Part shown: positions 1 through 8,167 of the stretch, piece after piece
Position numbering within the stretch: the first letter of the stretch is position 1
How the letters are laid out: each line of letters opens with the position of its first letter
Assembly (NCBI GenBank): GCA_029979265.1
Contig: JAPOHW010000019.1
Location: 1 to 59,515, forward strand
Reading direction: 5' to 3'
DNA from: Actinomycetota bacterium
GTDB taxonomy: Bacteria > Actinomycetota > Acidimicrobiia > Acidimicrobiales > Aldehydirespiratoraceae
DNA length: 59,515 nucleotides
The notes under the pieces: generated by a model
The model's input: the letters and a program-made list of their open reading frames with translations, nothing else
Database searches by the model: none
Told to the model about the DNA's origin: nothing
Translations under genes and position numbers: made by a program

Positions 1-1
1 C

Positions 2-265
2 GCGCCTCGGCAGCCCGGTGGGGTTCCGATCTCGGTCAGTGGCACGCTGAACCCAGCGGTGGTGCGCCGGCTGAGCCGATTCGGCAGTGGCTGGATGCCG
101 TGGGGGCCAGACGCCGGCGCGATCGAACCCGCGGTCGCCCGGATGCGTGAGCTGGTTGCCGGTCTCGGACGGGGCCCCTCTGGGCTGCGGGTGCTTATCT
201 ACACCCCACTCGTTGCTGGCCGGTCCCGACCAAGAGGTCGACATGGTGCTGGCCGATGTCGCTGA
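2..265 (+). pseudogene. 3' part of an LLM (luciferase-like) F420-dependent oxidoreductase, broken
   Basis: The frame is open from the left edge to a stop at 263-265. Its first ~65 residues read like the C-terminal third of an LLM-class F420-dependent oxidoreductase: PGGVPISVSGTLNPAVVRRL, then a RFGSGWMPWG segment and a MRELVAGLGRGPSGLRV helix. Homology seems to stop near base 195-225, after which the frame turns into Arg-rich nonsense while the neighbouring +1-shifted frame becomes SDR sequence. The expected C-terminal strand and helix of the family are missing. I read it as a gene remnant joined by deletion to the next gene. An assembly error is the alternative. The start lies outside the window. 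Confidence 0.65.
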
Positions 266-821
266 TCGAGACGGCATCGACGCGTTGTTCGACGAGCTCG
301 AAGCACGACTCCCCCGCCTGGACATCTTCGCCGCGAACGCCGGAACGGGCCGCGTGACCCCCTTCCTCGACCTGTCGACACAGGAGTGGGACGACGTCGT
401 CGCGCTCAACCTCACCGGCACCACCTACTGCTGCCAACGCGCGGCCAGACTGATGCGCAACCACCCTGCACCCAACATGTCGATCATCGTCGTGTCATCG
501 ATTCGTGCGCTGGGCGCCCGCTCCGGCCGCCTCGCGTACTCGGCGACCAAGGCTGCGGTCAACCAGATGGTGCGGGTAGCAGCGCTGGATCTCGCTCCCC
601 TGGGGATCCGAGTCAACGCCCTGTCCCCCGGCATCACCGACACCCCGCTCACGGCTGCGAACCCAGACGCGTTCGCCGAGGCAGTGGCCGGCGTCCCCCT
701 CGGTCGGGCAGGCCTCCCCGAGGACATCGCCGAAGGAGCGCTGTTCCTCGCGTCACCTCAAGCACGGTTCGTGACCGGGATCAACCTCGTCGTCGATGGT
801 GGCGAGTCGCTCAACGCCTGA
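225..821 (+). pseudogene. 5'-truncated short-chain dehydrogenase/reductase (SDR)
   Basis: The SDR fold is recognisable from about base 225 (VDMVLADVADRDGIDALFDE) to the stop. It contains the NAG motif (FAANAGTG), the catalytic Ser region (IIVVSSIRALGA), YSATK (Tyr-x-x-x-Lys), the RVNALSPG segment and a C-terminal VTGINLVVDGG signature. The N-terminal TGxxxGIG cofactor-binding motif and roughly the first 55 residues are absent. The upstream sequence belongs to an LLM oxidoreductase remnant in another frame. An ATG at 243 with AAGAGG just upstream could still give a 192-residue product, but it could not bind NAD(P) normally. It is convergent with the LLM gene at 828-1718. Confidence 0.7.
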
Positions 822-827
822 ACGTCG

Positions 828-1718
828 TCAGCGTCCGAGCACGCCGTCCAGACCGAGCTCGGCCACCCGATCGAAGAACACCTCTCGTTTGTGGTCGCGG
901 TCGCCGTCAGCCGGCCAGAGCTGATCGGCCCAGACCACGACATTGTCGATGCCGGCGTCGCGGTACCGGTCGAGCCGCGAGCGCTCTCCGCCTGCTACCC
1001 GGAACCAACGGGGAAAGTCGCGCGGATCACCGCCCTGCTGCGAACGGAGATCGATCAGCGCCGCGTCGAGACGAACGGCATCCTCGAAGTCAGGCGTACC
1101 GGACGAGAACCACCCGTCGCCCAGGCTCGCCGCCCGTTCGAGCGCCACGGGCGCATTCCCGCCCAGGATCAGCGGCACATCGATCCGCCGCTTGGTCACC
1201 TGGATGGTGCCGGTCCGGAAGTGCTCACCCTCGAACTGGAACGGCCCACCCACCCAGGCCGTACGCATCAGCGCAATCGACTCGCGGAAGCGGGTGCGTC
1301 GCTCTTCGAACGGGACTCCCAGGCTCGCGAACTCCTCCTCGAGCCAGCCGACGCCCACCCCGAGATGGAAGCGCCCTCCGGACAGCTCGTGGAGCGAGGC
1401 TGCCGCACGCGCTGTGGCCAGCGGATGCCGGAGGGGAAGGATGTAGATGCCGGTGGCAGGCCTGAGCCCCGTCGTGACCGCAGCGACGGCACCGAGGGCG
1501 ACCAGCGGGTCGAGCAGCTCGGTGTCCGGGCTGATGATGGGCCCGGTGATGTGCTCGTGCGCCTCATTTCCCTTGCGCGGGTGCTCGCTCTCGTACTCGA
1601 CCGGCAGGAGGAGATGCTCGCCGAGCCAACAGGTGTCGAAGCCTGCCTCGTCGGCCGCCACGGCCAGGTCGACGAGGTCGGGGCCGGTGATGTCGTAGAC
1701 CGACAATCCGACGTTCAT
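828..1718 (-). CDS. LLM class F420-dependent oxidoreductase
   Basis: A 296-residue luciferase-like monooxygenase-fold protein, probably reducing or oxidising its substrate with coenzyme F420. It starts MNVGLSVYDITGPDL and shows the family landmarks: an early ADEAGFDTCWLGEHLLLP segment, a TGLRPATGIYILPLRHPLATAR core, and LGVGVGWLEEEFASLGVPFEERRTRF, typical of the TIGR03619-like subgroup. Length is normal. It is the last gene of the minus-strand operon that begins with the thiolase at 5761, 63 bases after the NTF2-like gene. The substrate is unknown. The operon context suggests a redox step in degradation of a CoA-activated or cyclic compound. Confidence 0.85.
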   Translation of the reverse strand: MNVGLSVYDITGPDLVDLAVAADEAGFDTCWLGEHLLLPVEYESEHPRKGNEAHEHITGPIISPDTELLDPLVALGAVAAVTTGLRPATGIYILPLRHPLATARAAASLHELSGGRFHLGVGVGWLEEEFASLGVPFEERRTRFRESIALMRTAWVGGPFQFEGEHFRTGTIQVTKRRIDVPLILGGNAPVALERAASLGDGWFSSGTPDFEDAVRLDAALIDLRSQQGGDPRDFPRWFRVAGGERSRLDRYRDAGIDNVVVWADQLWPADGDRDHKREVFFDRVAELGLDGVLGR

Positions 1719-1781
1719 GGATTGATCACGCGCATTCGGCTGCGCTCCTTTCGAGCAGGGCAGGTCTGGGTCCGGGTTCCG

Positions 1782-2570
1782 TCATGACGCGAACGCCGGT
1801 TCGCAGTAGAAGCTGACGTAGCGAGCGATCAAGCCTCGGGCATCGAGGGAGAGGCACGACACGAAGCTGCCACTCCCCCCGCCGGGAATCCCCTCCACGA
1901 GGCCTTCGAGCATCGCGTGGCGACCGACTTGACCGAAGGAAATGAGCCGATGCCCGAACGGCTGGCGACCGCGGCGCCGGAATGTGGCCAGCAATGCGTC
2001 GCGTCCGACGATGTCGAGGCGCCCCGGGTCGCTGATACCCGTGTGCTTGTAGGGCGGATGGGAGTAGAGCACCTCCAGGGCGAAGCAGGCTGCCGCATCC
2101 TCGAACGCCCCGGAATCGAGGTGTGCGAAGTAGCGCTCGAGCGCCACGGCGGCATCGTGGTCGGACCGCTCGGGTTCGGGGCCCGGTGGGCCGATCCGCG
2201 AGTCCGCCCGGAACTCGAGGTGTCGGCTGACGACCCCGTCGGCGGTGGTCACGGACGCCGCGAACGAACACTCGGTGTCGCCGAGCACCACGCCTTCGAG
2301 GAGCCACACATCACCGGCGTGGACCGCCACGACCAGACGCCGCGGTTGCTGTGGAAGACCACCGTCCCGCTCGATCGCCGCGAGACCGGCAGCTCCGACA
2401 CCTTTGAGGCGTGGAGCGGTCTCGATGACGCCACGCCGGGGGAACGCAAGCCTGCAGTCGGCGGAGCAGTGAGACCCGGCGGCCTCTGCGTCTCCGCTGG
2501 AAAGCGCGTCGATCCATCTCGTGATCTCGGGATCGACGGTGTGACCGACGGGCGAGAAGCGAGTGCCCAT
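1782..2570 (-). CDS. Protein with two tandem NTF2/SnoaL-like domains
   Basis: 262 residues, about twice the length of a single SnoaL-like protein. The first half (about residues 10-125) begins with ITRWIDALSSGDAEAAGSHCS. The second (about 140-262) begins with ALERYFAHLDSGAFEDAAACF and contains the HPPYKHTG segment and FVSCLSLDARGLIARYVSFYC. Each half has the typical cone-shaped NTF2 pattern of an N-terminal helix followed by strands. Such proteins are often isomerases, dehydratases or ligand binders in steroid, polyketide and terpene catabolism. The ATG at 2570 lies one base from the stop of the upstream SDR, so the two are probably translationally coupled. The exact reaction cannot be read from sequence. 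Confidence 0.7.
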   Translation of the reverse strand: MGTRFSPVGHTVDPEITRWIDALSSGDAEAAGSHCSADCRLAFPRRGVIETAPRLKGVGAAGLAAIERDGGLPQQPRRLVVAVHAGDVWLLEGVVLGDTECSFAASVTTADGVVSRHLEFRADSRIGPPGPEPERSDHDAAVALERYFAHLDSGAFEDAAACFALEVLYSHPPYKHTGISDPGRLDIVGRDALLATFRRRGRQPFGHRLISFGQVGRHAMLEGLVEGIPGGGSGSFVSCLSLDARGLIARYVSFYCEPAFAS

Positions 2571-2571
2571 G

Positions 2572-3336
2572 TCAGGTGGCGGTGTACCCGCCGTCGACCG
2601 GCACCGCGGCTCCGGTCATGAACGACGCTGCGGGAGCGCACAAGAACGCCACCACGGCAGCGATCTCCTCCGGCTCCGACGTGCGCGACATGGGCGGTCG
2701 AGCCTTCAGGCCGGCCGTCTCGGGTGGCGCCGTCGGGGCGCCACGGACGCGCTCACTGTTGGCGGCGAGGTTCGTACGGACGAGGCCGGGGCAGACACAG
2801 TTCGCACGAATCCCTTCCGCTGCGTACTCGGCGGCCACGGCTCGGGTCAGCTGCAACACTGCGCCCTTCGACGCGTTGTAACTGGCCGAGCTGCCGGCTG
2901 CGACGAGCGATGCCACCGAGCCGATGGTCACGATCGCCGGAGTCTTCGACGCACGGAGGTACGGGATCGATTCGCGAATCGCCAGGAACGTGCCTGTCAG
3001 GTTCACGTCGATGACCGTGCGCCACTCGTCCAGGGTCGTGTCTGCGGTCCGACCCGGCAGGGTGATCCCGGCACAGGTCACCAACACGTCCATGCCACCG
3101 AAGGCTTCGACGGTGGTCCGCACCGCGGCGGCCACGGACGCCTCGTCGGCGACATCGCAGCGGACGGCGATGCCGCCGTCGATCGACGCGACCGTCGCAT
3201 TGGCGGAATCGAGATGCAGGTCAGCGGCCGCCACCCGTGCGCCTGCATCGGCGAGCGCAACCGCGCTGGCGGCGCCGATGCCGCTGCCCGCCCCGGTGAC
3301 GAGCGCCCTCATCCCGAGCAGGGCATCGTCGTTCAC
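2572..3336 (-). CDS. SDR family oxidoreductase
   Basis: 254-residue classical SDR. It has a TGAGSGIG cofactor motif near residue 14, CDVAD near 60, a variant NAG motif (VTCAGITLPGR), catalytic Ser in GSVASLVAAG, Tyr and Lys in YNASK, and the C-terminal MTGAAVPVDGG signature. The Asp at the end of the second strand (AAADLH) suggests NAD(H) preference. The start is a GTG that overlaps the stop of the upstream SDR (GTGA). It is the fourth gene of the thiolase operon and probably oxidises a hydroxyacyl or alcohol intermediate. Confidence 0.88.
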   Translation of the reverse strand: MNDDALLGMRALVTGAGSGIGAASAVALADAGARVAAADLHLDSANATVASIDGGIAVRCDVADEASVAAAVRTTVEAFGGMDVLVTCAGITLPGRTADTTLDEWRTVIDVNLTGTFLAIRESIPYLRASKTPAIVTIGSVASLVAAGSSASYNASKGAVLQLTRAVAAEYAAEGIRANCVCPGLVRTNLAANSERVRGAPTAPPETAGLKARPPMSRTSEPEEIAAVVAFLCAPAASFMTGAAVPVDGGYTAT

Positions 3337-4130
3337 GGCGTCGTCTCCTGCGGTTGCGCACTGAACGAGGTGGCCGTGAGGCCACCGTCGACAGGGAGGT
3401 CGATGCCGGTGACGAACGCACTGGCGTCGGATCCCAACCAGGCCACGGCCTCACCGACGTCGACAGGTCGGCCGAGTGTGCCGAGGGGCAGACTGGCCGC
3501 GTAGCGGTCCCAGTCCATCGCTGCGAACAGGGGGTTCCCGACGCTCATGTCGGTGACTACCGGTCCCGGACAGACAGCGTTGACCCTGATCCCGAGCGGT
3601 CCCAACTCGATGGCCGCCGACTTCGTCAGCCCGCGAACTGCGAACTTGCTGGCACTGTAGGCGGCGGCGCCACCCGCCCCGATGAGGCCGCGCACCGAAG
3701 ACACGTTGACGATCGACCCCGCCCGGGGACTCGCCATTTCGTGGTGGAGCCGCAGGAACGCCTGCATGCCCAACAGGGTCCCGCCCACGTTCACCGCCAG
3801 CGTGCGTTCGAAGTCCGCAGGATCGAGATCGGCGATGGACGCGGTGGTCACGATGCCGGCATTGTTGACTAGGACGTCCGGGCGGCCGCCGAGCGCGCGG
3901 AGGACGGGCAGGAGCCCACACCATGAACCGGGGTCGGCGACGTCGAGGCGAACAGCGTGCGCGCTGGGGCCGAGGCGTTCAGCGGTCGACTCGAGCTCGT
4001 CGGTCAGGATGTCGGCAACCACCAGGACCCGAGCGTCGTGCGCCACCGCCGCCTCGGCGATCGCAGCGCCCAGCCCGCGAGCAGCGCCTGTGACCAGCAC
4101 GGACTTGCCCGACAGGCTCAGTTCGACCAC
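3333..4130 (-). CDS. SDR family oxidoreductase
   Basis: 265-residue classical SDR with TGAARGLG near residue 15, LDVAD, NNAGI, the Ser-containing NVSSVRGLIGAG, YSASK and a C-terminal VTGIDLPVDGGLT. The GTG start at 4130 has a GGAG ribosome-binding site about eight bases upstream. Its stop overlaps the next SDR start. The two adjacent SDRs are clearly divergent from each other, so they probably act on different intermediates of one pathway rather than being a recent duplication. Confidence 0.88.
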   Translation of the reverse strand: MVELSLSGKSVLVTGAARGLGAAIAEAAVAHDARVLVVADILTDELESTAERLGPSAHAVRLDVADPGSWCGLLPVLRALGGRPDVLVNNAGIVTTASIADLDPADFERTLAVNVGGTLLGMQAFLRLHHEMASPRAGSIVNVSSVRGLIGAGGAAAYSASKFAVRGLTKSAAIELGPLGIRVNAVCPGPVVTDMSVGNPLFAAMDWDRYAASLPLGTLGRPVDVGEAVAWLGSDASAFVTGIDLPVDGGLTATSFSAQPQETTP

Positions 4131-4157
4131 GTCTCGCTCCTGGTCCGGCGTCTCGGG

Positions 4158-4568
4158 TCAGCCGGCAGGCCGCCACTGCGGAATGGCGACGTCTTCGGCG
4201 AGTTGTTGGAACCAGACCTCCATCGGCTGGTCCGCCGTCAGGTCGGGGGTACCGGCCAATTGCCCGAACATGTGAACCTGCGGGTGCTCTTCGAGCGACA
4301 CGAGAACGATCGTGTAGGGCGTAGGGAACGCCGGGTGGAGCTGGTGGGTCACCGTGGTCCAGCTCAAGAGCGTGGCCCGGCCTGAAACCGGCCTCCAGGT
4401 TCCCTCGCTCGACCCGCACCGACGGCAGTAGCTGGTGGGCAGGTGGGACACCTCGCCACAGGCGCAGACGCGGACGACGAGCTCACCGCGCGCCGCTGCC
4501 TCGAAGAGCGGACCCGTGTCGTGGTCGTCGGTGACCGGCAAGAGCGGGGGCGCCTCGGGCTCGCTCAT
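4158..4568 (-). CDS. DUF35/OB-fold zinc-ribbon protein, partner of thiolase-like enzyme
   Basis: 136 residues. The N-terminal rubredoxin-like zinc ribbon is visible as VCACGEVSHLPTSYCRRCG (CxC...CxxC), followed by an OB-fold acyl-CoA-binding part (GRATLLSWTTVTHQLHPAF, YTIVLVSLEEHPQVHMFGQL). In steroid side-chain degradation, DUF35 proteins such as ChsH2 form complexes with Ltp2-type thiolase-fold aldolases. Here the gene overlaps the stop of exactly such a thiolase by 4 bp, which strongly suggests a complex. Substrate identity is unknown. Confidence 0.85.
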   Translation of the reverse strand: MSEPEAPPLLPVTDDHDTGPLFEAAARGELVVRVCACGEVSHLPTSYCRRCGSSEGTWRPVSGRATLLSWTTVTHQLHPAFPTPYTIVLVSLEEHPQVHMFGQLAGTPDLTADQPMEVWFQQLAEDVAIPQWRPAG

Positions 4569-5761
4569 CCATCACCTCGCAGGATCAGGGCACTCCCGGG
4601 CGGGAGCGCCGTGGAGGTGACCAGGCACGTCTCGGCGCCCGGTACCTGGTTGGTCGAGGTCCCCCGGATCTGGCGAACCCCCTCCACGATGTGGTTCATC
4701 CCGTGGATGTAGCCCTCGGAGAGGTGGCCTCCGGCGGTGTTGATCGGGATGGACCCGTCCAGCTCGATGCTCCCGTCCGCCACGAAGCTGCCCCCCTCGC
4801 CCTTGGCGCAGAAGCCATAGTCCTCGAGCTGGAGCAACACCGTGATGGAGAAGCAGTCGTACAGCTGCGCCACGTCGATGTCATCGGGACCGAGGCCGGC
4901 CCGCTCGAACAGCAGCCGCCCCACCGGTGCAGCCGGCAGCGTCGTGAGCGACTCGCGCATGAGGACCGAATAGAAGTTGCCGGGCTGGACGTCGGGTAGC
5001 GATGCCTGGGCCACCGCCCGGATGAGCGCCGGTGGTCGGGGAAGATCGCGCGCCCGCTCTGCGGTGGTGACGACGAGGGCGTTCGCGCCGTCGGTCTCCA
5101 GGCAGAAGTCGAACAGCCTGAGCGGATCCGAGATCATGCGGGCGCCCAGATAGTCGTCCAGCCCCATCGGACGACCGTGCATCTGTGCCGCCGGGTTGGC
5201 GTTGGCACGGTTGCGGCACGCGATCGGGATGCGCCCGAGCTGGTCCGGTGTGGTGCCGAAGTCGATCATGTGTCGGCGGGCCATCAACGCGAAGCACTGT
5301 CCGGGCGTCTGGAGTCCGTACGGCAACCAGTACTCGTCGTAGGTCCCGTTCCCGCCGACCCGCGGCGCGTCCGATGCTTGTGATGCGGCTCCGTAGCGCC
5401 GTCCGCTCCTGCCGTTCAGGGACCGGTAGACGAGCACTGCGGTGGCCTGTCCCGACAGGATCGCGGCAACGGCCTGACCGACCATCGCCGCCGGCGCAAC
5501 CCCGCCGGGCCCGTTCTCGCCCAGGTACGAGATGTTGTCGAGCCCGAGGGTGTGGATGAGGTCGGACGTCCGCACATCGTCCATGTCGCAGCGGACGATC
5601 CCATCGATGTCGATGGGCACAAGACCGGCGTCGCCGATCGCCTCGAGCGAGGCCTCGACCGCGAGCGTGAGCGTCGACCGACCCGAGTCCTTCGAGAACT
5701 CCGTGGCTCCGATGCCGACGATCGCACAACGGTCTCGGTGATCGTACAACTCTGCACTCAC
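4565..5761 (-). CDS. Thiolase-fold lipid-transfer-type enzyme, probable retro-aldolase (Ltp2-like)
   Basis: About 398 residues from the GTG at 5761 (VSAELYDHRDRCAIVGIGATEFS). I chose this start because sequence upstream of it has no family character and a -35/-10 promoter sits there. The protein has the SCP-x/lipid-transfer thiolase pattern: CAIVGIGATEF, a VAPAAMVGQAVAAI helix, QLYDCFSIT and GGHLSEGYIHGMNHIVEGVR. The usual nucleophilic Cys of a condensing thiolase is not visible where expected; GPGGVAPAAM occupies that site. This fits Ltp2-type aldolases that cleave C-C bonds in acyl-CoA side chains together with a DUF35 partner, which is the next gene. It heads the six-gene minus operon. Confidence 0.8.
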   Translation of the reverse strand: MSAELYDHRDRCAIVGIGATEFSKDSGRSTLTLAVEASLEAIGDAGLVPIDIDGIVRCDMDDVRTSDLIHTLGLDNISYLGENGPGGVAPAAMVGQAVAAILSGQATAVLVYRSLNGRSGRRYGAASQASDAPRVGGNGTYDEYWLPYGLQTPGQCFALMARRHMIDFGTTPDQLGRIPIACRNRANANPAAQMHGRPMGLDDYLGARMISDPLRLFDFCLETDGANALVVTTAERARDLPRPPALIRAVAQASLPDVQPGNFYSVLMRESLTTLPAAPVGRLLFERAGLGPDDIDVAQLYDCFSITVLLQLEDYGFCAKGEGGSFVADGSIELDGSIPINTAGGHLSEGYIHGMNHIVEGVRQIRGTSTNQVPGAETCLVTSTALPPGSALILRGDG

Positions 5762-5772
5762 TCCAGCGACGC

Positions 5773-5787
5773 GGCCCGCAGCGGGCC
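5773..5787. promoter_or_regulatory. Inverted repeat in the leader of the thiolase operon
   Basis: GGCCCGC-A-GCGGGCC: 7-bp arms around one base. It lies between the predicted transcription start (about 5792) and the GTG at 5761. It could be an operator for the nearby FCD regulator or a small leader hairpin. The sequence alone does not decide. Confidence 0.35.
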
Positions 5788-5798
5788 CTTGACGCTGC

Positions 5799-5827
5799 AC
5801 CTTACGAAACACGATGATGGTTGGCAA
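5799..5827 (-). promoter_or_regulatory. Promoter of the thiolase operon
   Basis: On the minus strand, TTGCCA (5827-5822) and TAAGGT (5804-5799) are separated by exactly 17 bases, a good sigma-70-type -35/-10 pair. The predicted start, near 5792, leaves a leader of about 30 bases to the GTG. On the plus strand a weaker TTGGCA (5821-5826) may serve the divergent amidohydrolase gene, so the two promoters overlap. Confidence 0.5.
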
Positions 5828-5888
5828 TCCTGATGAGAAATAGCCTATGCGCGGTGCCCACGCCGAGAACCTCGAAGGATGGTGTCTG

Positions 5889-7064
5889 ATGGATGCCTCG
5901 ACCTTGAAAGAAATCCCGATCATCGACGTCGACTCACATGTCGTCGAACCCCCCGACCTCTGGTCCTCTCGTATGGCCTCCAAGTGGCGCGATCAGACGC
6001 CAAGGGTGAGATGGGACGACGAAGCCAACGAGGAAGCATGGTTCCTCGGCGAACAGCGACTCTCCCCCGCCGGGTCGGCCGGTCAAGCCGGATGGCCCGA
6101 GTACGCCCCGCTGCATCCCCCTCGCTACGAGGACACCGCTGTCGAGACTCGCGACCCGGAATCCCGCACGGACTGGATGGACCGATATGGCATCGCGACC
6201 CAGGTCCTCTACCCGAACGTCGCGATGTTCTCATCGGGGGCGATGCAGAAGTGCGACCCTGGTGCTCGTCTGGCACAGGTCCAGGCCTACAACGACTATC
6301 AGACCGATTACGCCGCGAGTGCGCCGGGGCGCTATGTGGCCATCACCTCGCTGCCGTTCTGGGATCTCGACGAGACCCTCGCCGAGATCGATCGCTGCGC
6401 GGACCTCGATCACCGCGGCATCAACTTCACCCAGGATCCCGCTTCGTTCGGCCTGCCAGCGCTCGGCGATCCCCACTGGGATCCCATGTGGGCTTCTGCA
6501 CAGGAGAAGGGGGTGCCGGTCAACTTCCACATCGCGTCGGGCGACATCTCGTTGCTGTCGAACACCGGCCACGAGTCGGCGGGCCTCCACGCCAACTACG
6601 CGTCGATCGGTGTCAGCTTCTTCATGGGGAATGCCCGAACGATCGCGCAGGTGATCTGCAGCGGCATCTGCCACCGGTTCCCCGACCTGAAGTTCGTGTC
6701 GGTCGAGAGCGGCATCGGCTGGATCCCCTTCGCCCTCGACTCCCTCGACTGGCAGTGGCAGAACTGTGGCGTCCACCTGGAGCACCCGGAATACGAGCTC
6801 CTCCCGAGCGAGTACTTCAAGCGGCAGATGTATGGCTGCTTCTGGTTCGAACGCGAAGGTCTCTCGTACGCAATCGAGCGGATCGGTGCGGACAACGTCC
6901 TCTACGAGACCGACTTCCCGCACCCGACCAGCATGTCGCCAGGGACGCACACGGCGGCCGTCGATCCGGACCACTTCGTGCGCGAAGCGTTCGCGGACCA
7001 GCCCGAAGACGTGGCACGAAAGGTCCTCCACGACAACGCCGCTGCGCTCTACGGTATCGACTGA
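5889..7064 (+). CDS. Amidohydrolase family protein (metal-dependent, PF04909 type)
   Basis: 391 residues from the ATG at 5889, chosen over an in-frame ATG at 5847 because GAAGGA (5874-5879) is placed nine bases before it. The N-terminus carries the DVDSHVVEPPDLW metal-binding motif of the amidohydrolase-2 family. The C-terminus has the second landmark, VLYETDFPHPTSMSPG, with the metal-binding Asp. Family members hydrolyse or decarboxylate cyclic substrates in a TIM barrel. The gene diverges from the thiolase operon and precedes an FCD regulator by about 35 bases, so it probably belongs to the same catabolic module. Confidence 0.85.
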   Translation: MDASTLKEIPIIDVDSHVVEPPDLWSSRMASKWRDQTPRVRWDDEANEEAWFLGEQRLSPAGSAGQAGWPEYAPLHPPRYEDTAVETRDPESRTDWMDRYGIATQVLYPNVAMFSSGAMQKCDPGARLAQVQAYNDYQTDYAASAPGRYVAITSLPFWDLDETLAEIDRCADLDHRGINFTQDPASFGLPALGDPHWDPMWASAQEKGVPVNFHIASGDISLLSNTGHESAGLHANYASIGVSFFMGNARTIAQVICSGICHRFPDLKFVSVESGIGWIPFALDSLDWQWQNCGVHLEHPEYELLPSEYFKRQMYGCFWFEREGLSYAIERIGADNVLYETDFPHPTSMSPGTHTAAVDPDHFVREAFADQPEDVARKVLHDNAAALYGID

Positions 7065-7100
7065 CCCCGAAGACCAGCGGCACCGCTAGCATCAGCAACC

Positions 7101-7883
7101 GTGACATCGCATCGCGACCGAGCTCCCCTGGGGATCCAGTACACATCGGCGCTGACGCGACCACTCAAGGCGGCCGAAGACACCGCCCGCGCCATCGTGC
7201 ACACCATCGTCGAGGACGGCCTGCAGGTAGGCGAGAAGCTCCCTTCCGAGGCCAAGATGCTCGACTACTACCGAGTCAGCCGTCAATCACTGCGCGAAGC
7301 GCTCCGCCTGTTGGAGGTCCAGGGGCTCATCGAGCTCAAGCGCGGCCCCGGAGGCGGGCCCGTCGTCGCCGGGGTCGATGCCGCACACTTCGGGCGGATG
7401 TCATCGCTCCCCTTTCACCTCGTCGGCGTGACCTACGAGGAACTGGTCGAAGCCTGGGCGTTCGCCGATGGGCAGCTCGCTGCGCTGGCGGCCAGGCGAG
7501 TCGCCGACGAAGCGGTCCGAACAAGCCTCGATCTCTACCTGGAGGTCCGGCCCTCAGCTCCGGAAGGCGTCGAAATCGAGGAGTACGTCGACCTCCACAG
7601 CCACTTCCACCACACCCTCGGCGGCCTCTGCGGCAACAAGGCGCTGGAGTTGACGCTGACGTCGTTCCGGCTCATCTTCAGCCACCACTTGTTGTTCGAG
7701 CTCGACCCCCGCAGGCTGGGGCCCGTCGTCGAACGTGAACACGCCGACATCGCCCGCGCCGTCCTGGCCGGAGACGAGGAACTGTCCCGCAAGCTCAGCG
7801 AGGACCATGTCCACACGGTCGCGAACTACTACGTCGACGCCGCCACCGGCAGGTCCCTCGACGCACTCGTCGAGTGGCGCTGA
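7101..7883 (+). CDS. GntR-type (FadR/FCD) transcriptional regulator
   Basis: 260 residues from a GTG start. The N-terminal winged HTH (about residues 20-90) includes ARAIVHTIVEDGLQVGEKLPS, VSRQSLREALRLLEVQGLI and the Gly-rich wing KRGPGGGPVV. The C-terminal all-helical FCD domain contains YVDLHSHFHHTLGGLCGN, with the His residues typical of its metal site, and a later EREHADIARAVLAGD. Such regulators respond to organic acids or acyl-CoAs. Its position behind the amidohydrolase and opposite the thiolase operon makes both likely targets. Confidence 0.87.
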   Translation: MTSHRDRAPLGIQYTSALTRPLKAAEDTARAIVHTIVEDGLQVGEKLPSEAKMLDYYRVSRQSLREALRLLEVQGLIELKRGPGGGPVVAGVDAAHFGRMSSLPFHLVGVTYEELVEAWAFADGQLAALAARRVADEAVRTSLDLYLEVRPSAPEGVEIEEYVDLHSHFHHTLGGLCGNKALELTLTSFRLIFSHHLLFELDPRRLGPVVEREHADIARAVLAGDEELSRKLSEDHVHTVANYYVDAATGRSLDALVEWR

Positions 7884-7899
7884 CCGCAGGAACCAGCTC

Positions 7900-8060
7900 T
7901 CAGCCGGTCGTGCGAGTCTCTCGCCAGCCCACCTCCATCTCCTTGCGGGAGATCAGCCAGCGCCCATCGGACCCGCGCTGGAGGGTGTCGTAGTAGCGAG
8001 CCACGATCACATACACCGACCCGGGTTCGTCGACCTGGGTCTGAGAGGAACCAGCAGGTA
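7900..8060 (-). pseudogene. 5'-truncated SnoaL/NTF2-like gene remnant
   Basis: Read on the minus strand, the segment ends at a TGA (7902-7900) and encodes QVDEPGSVYVIVARYYDTLQ followed by RGSDGRWLISRKEMEVGWRE and TRTTG. This is the C-terminal half of a SnoaL-like domain (RYYD, GxWxISxRxMxVGW pattern). Upstream of about 8045-8060 the similarity stops, no start codon with the missing half is seen, and base composition drops. It marks one end of a rearranged stretch. Confidence 0.6.
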
Positions 8061-8167
8061 TTCGAGCTCAATTCATCCGAAGCGGCATAAACCTCGAACG
8101 TTCCGCTTCAACCGAGGTTCGAGATCCGAAGAGGGACCACGCTTCGGCGCTCCCGCCCGATAGAGAT

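Noticed and set aside
5847..5888. Earlier ATG for the amidohydrolase
   Set aside because: The extension has no family similarity, overlaps the promoter region and lacks a ribosome-binding site, unlike the ATG at 5889.
8092..8130. tRNA-like T-arm (GGTTCGAG) and possible attachment site in the low-GC stretch
   Set aside because: CTCGAAC/GTTCGAG arms exist, but no acceptor, D or anticodon stems can be folded and no integrase is nearby.
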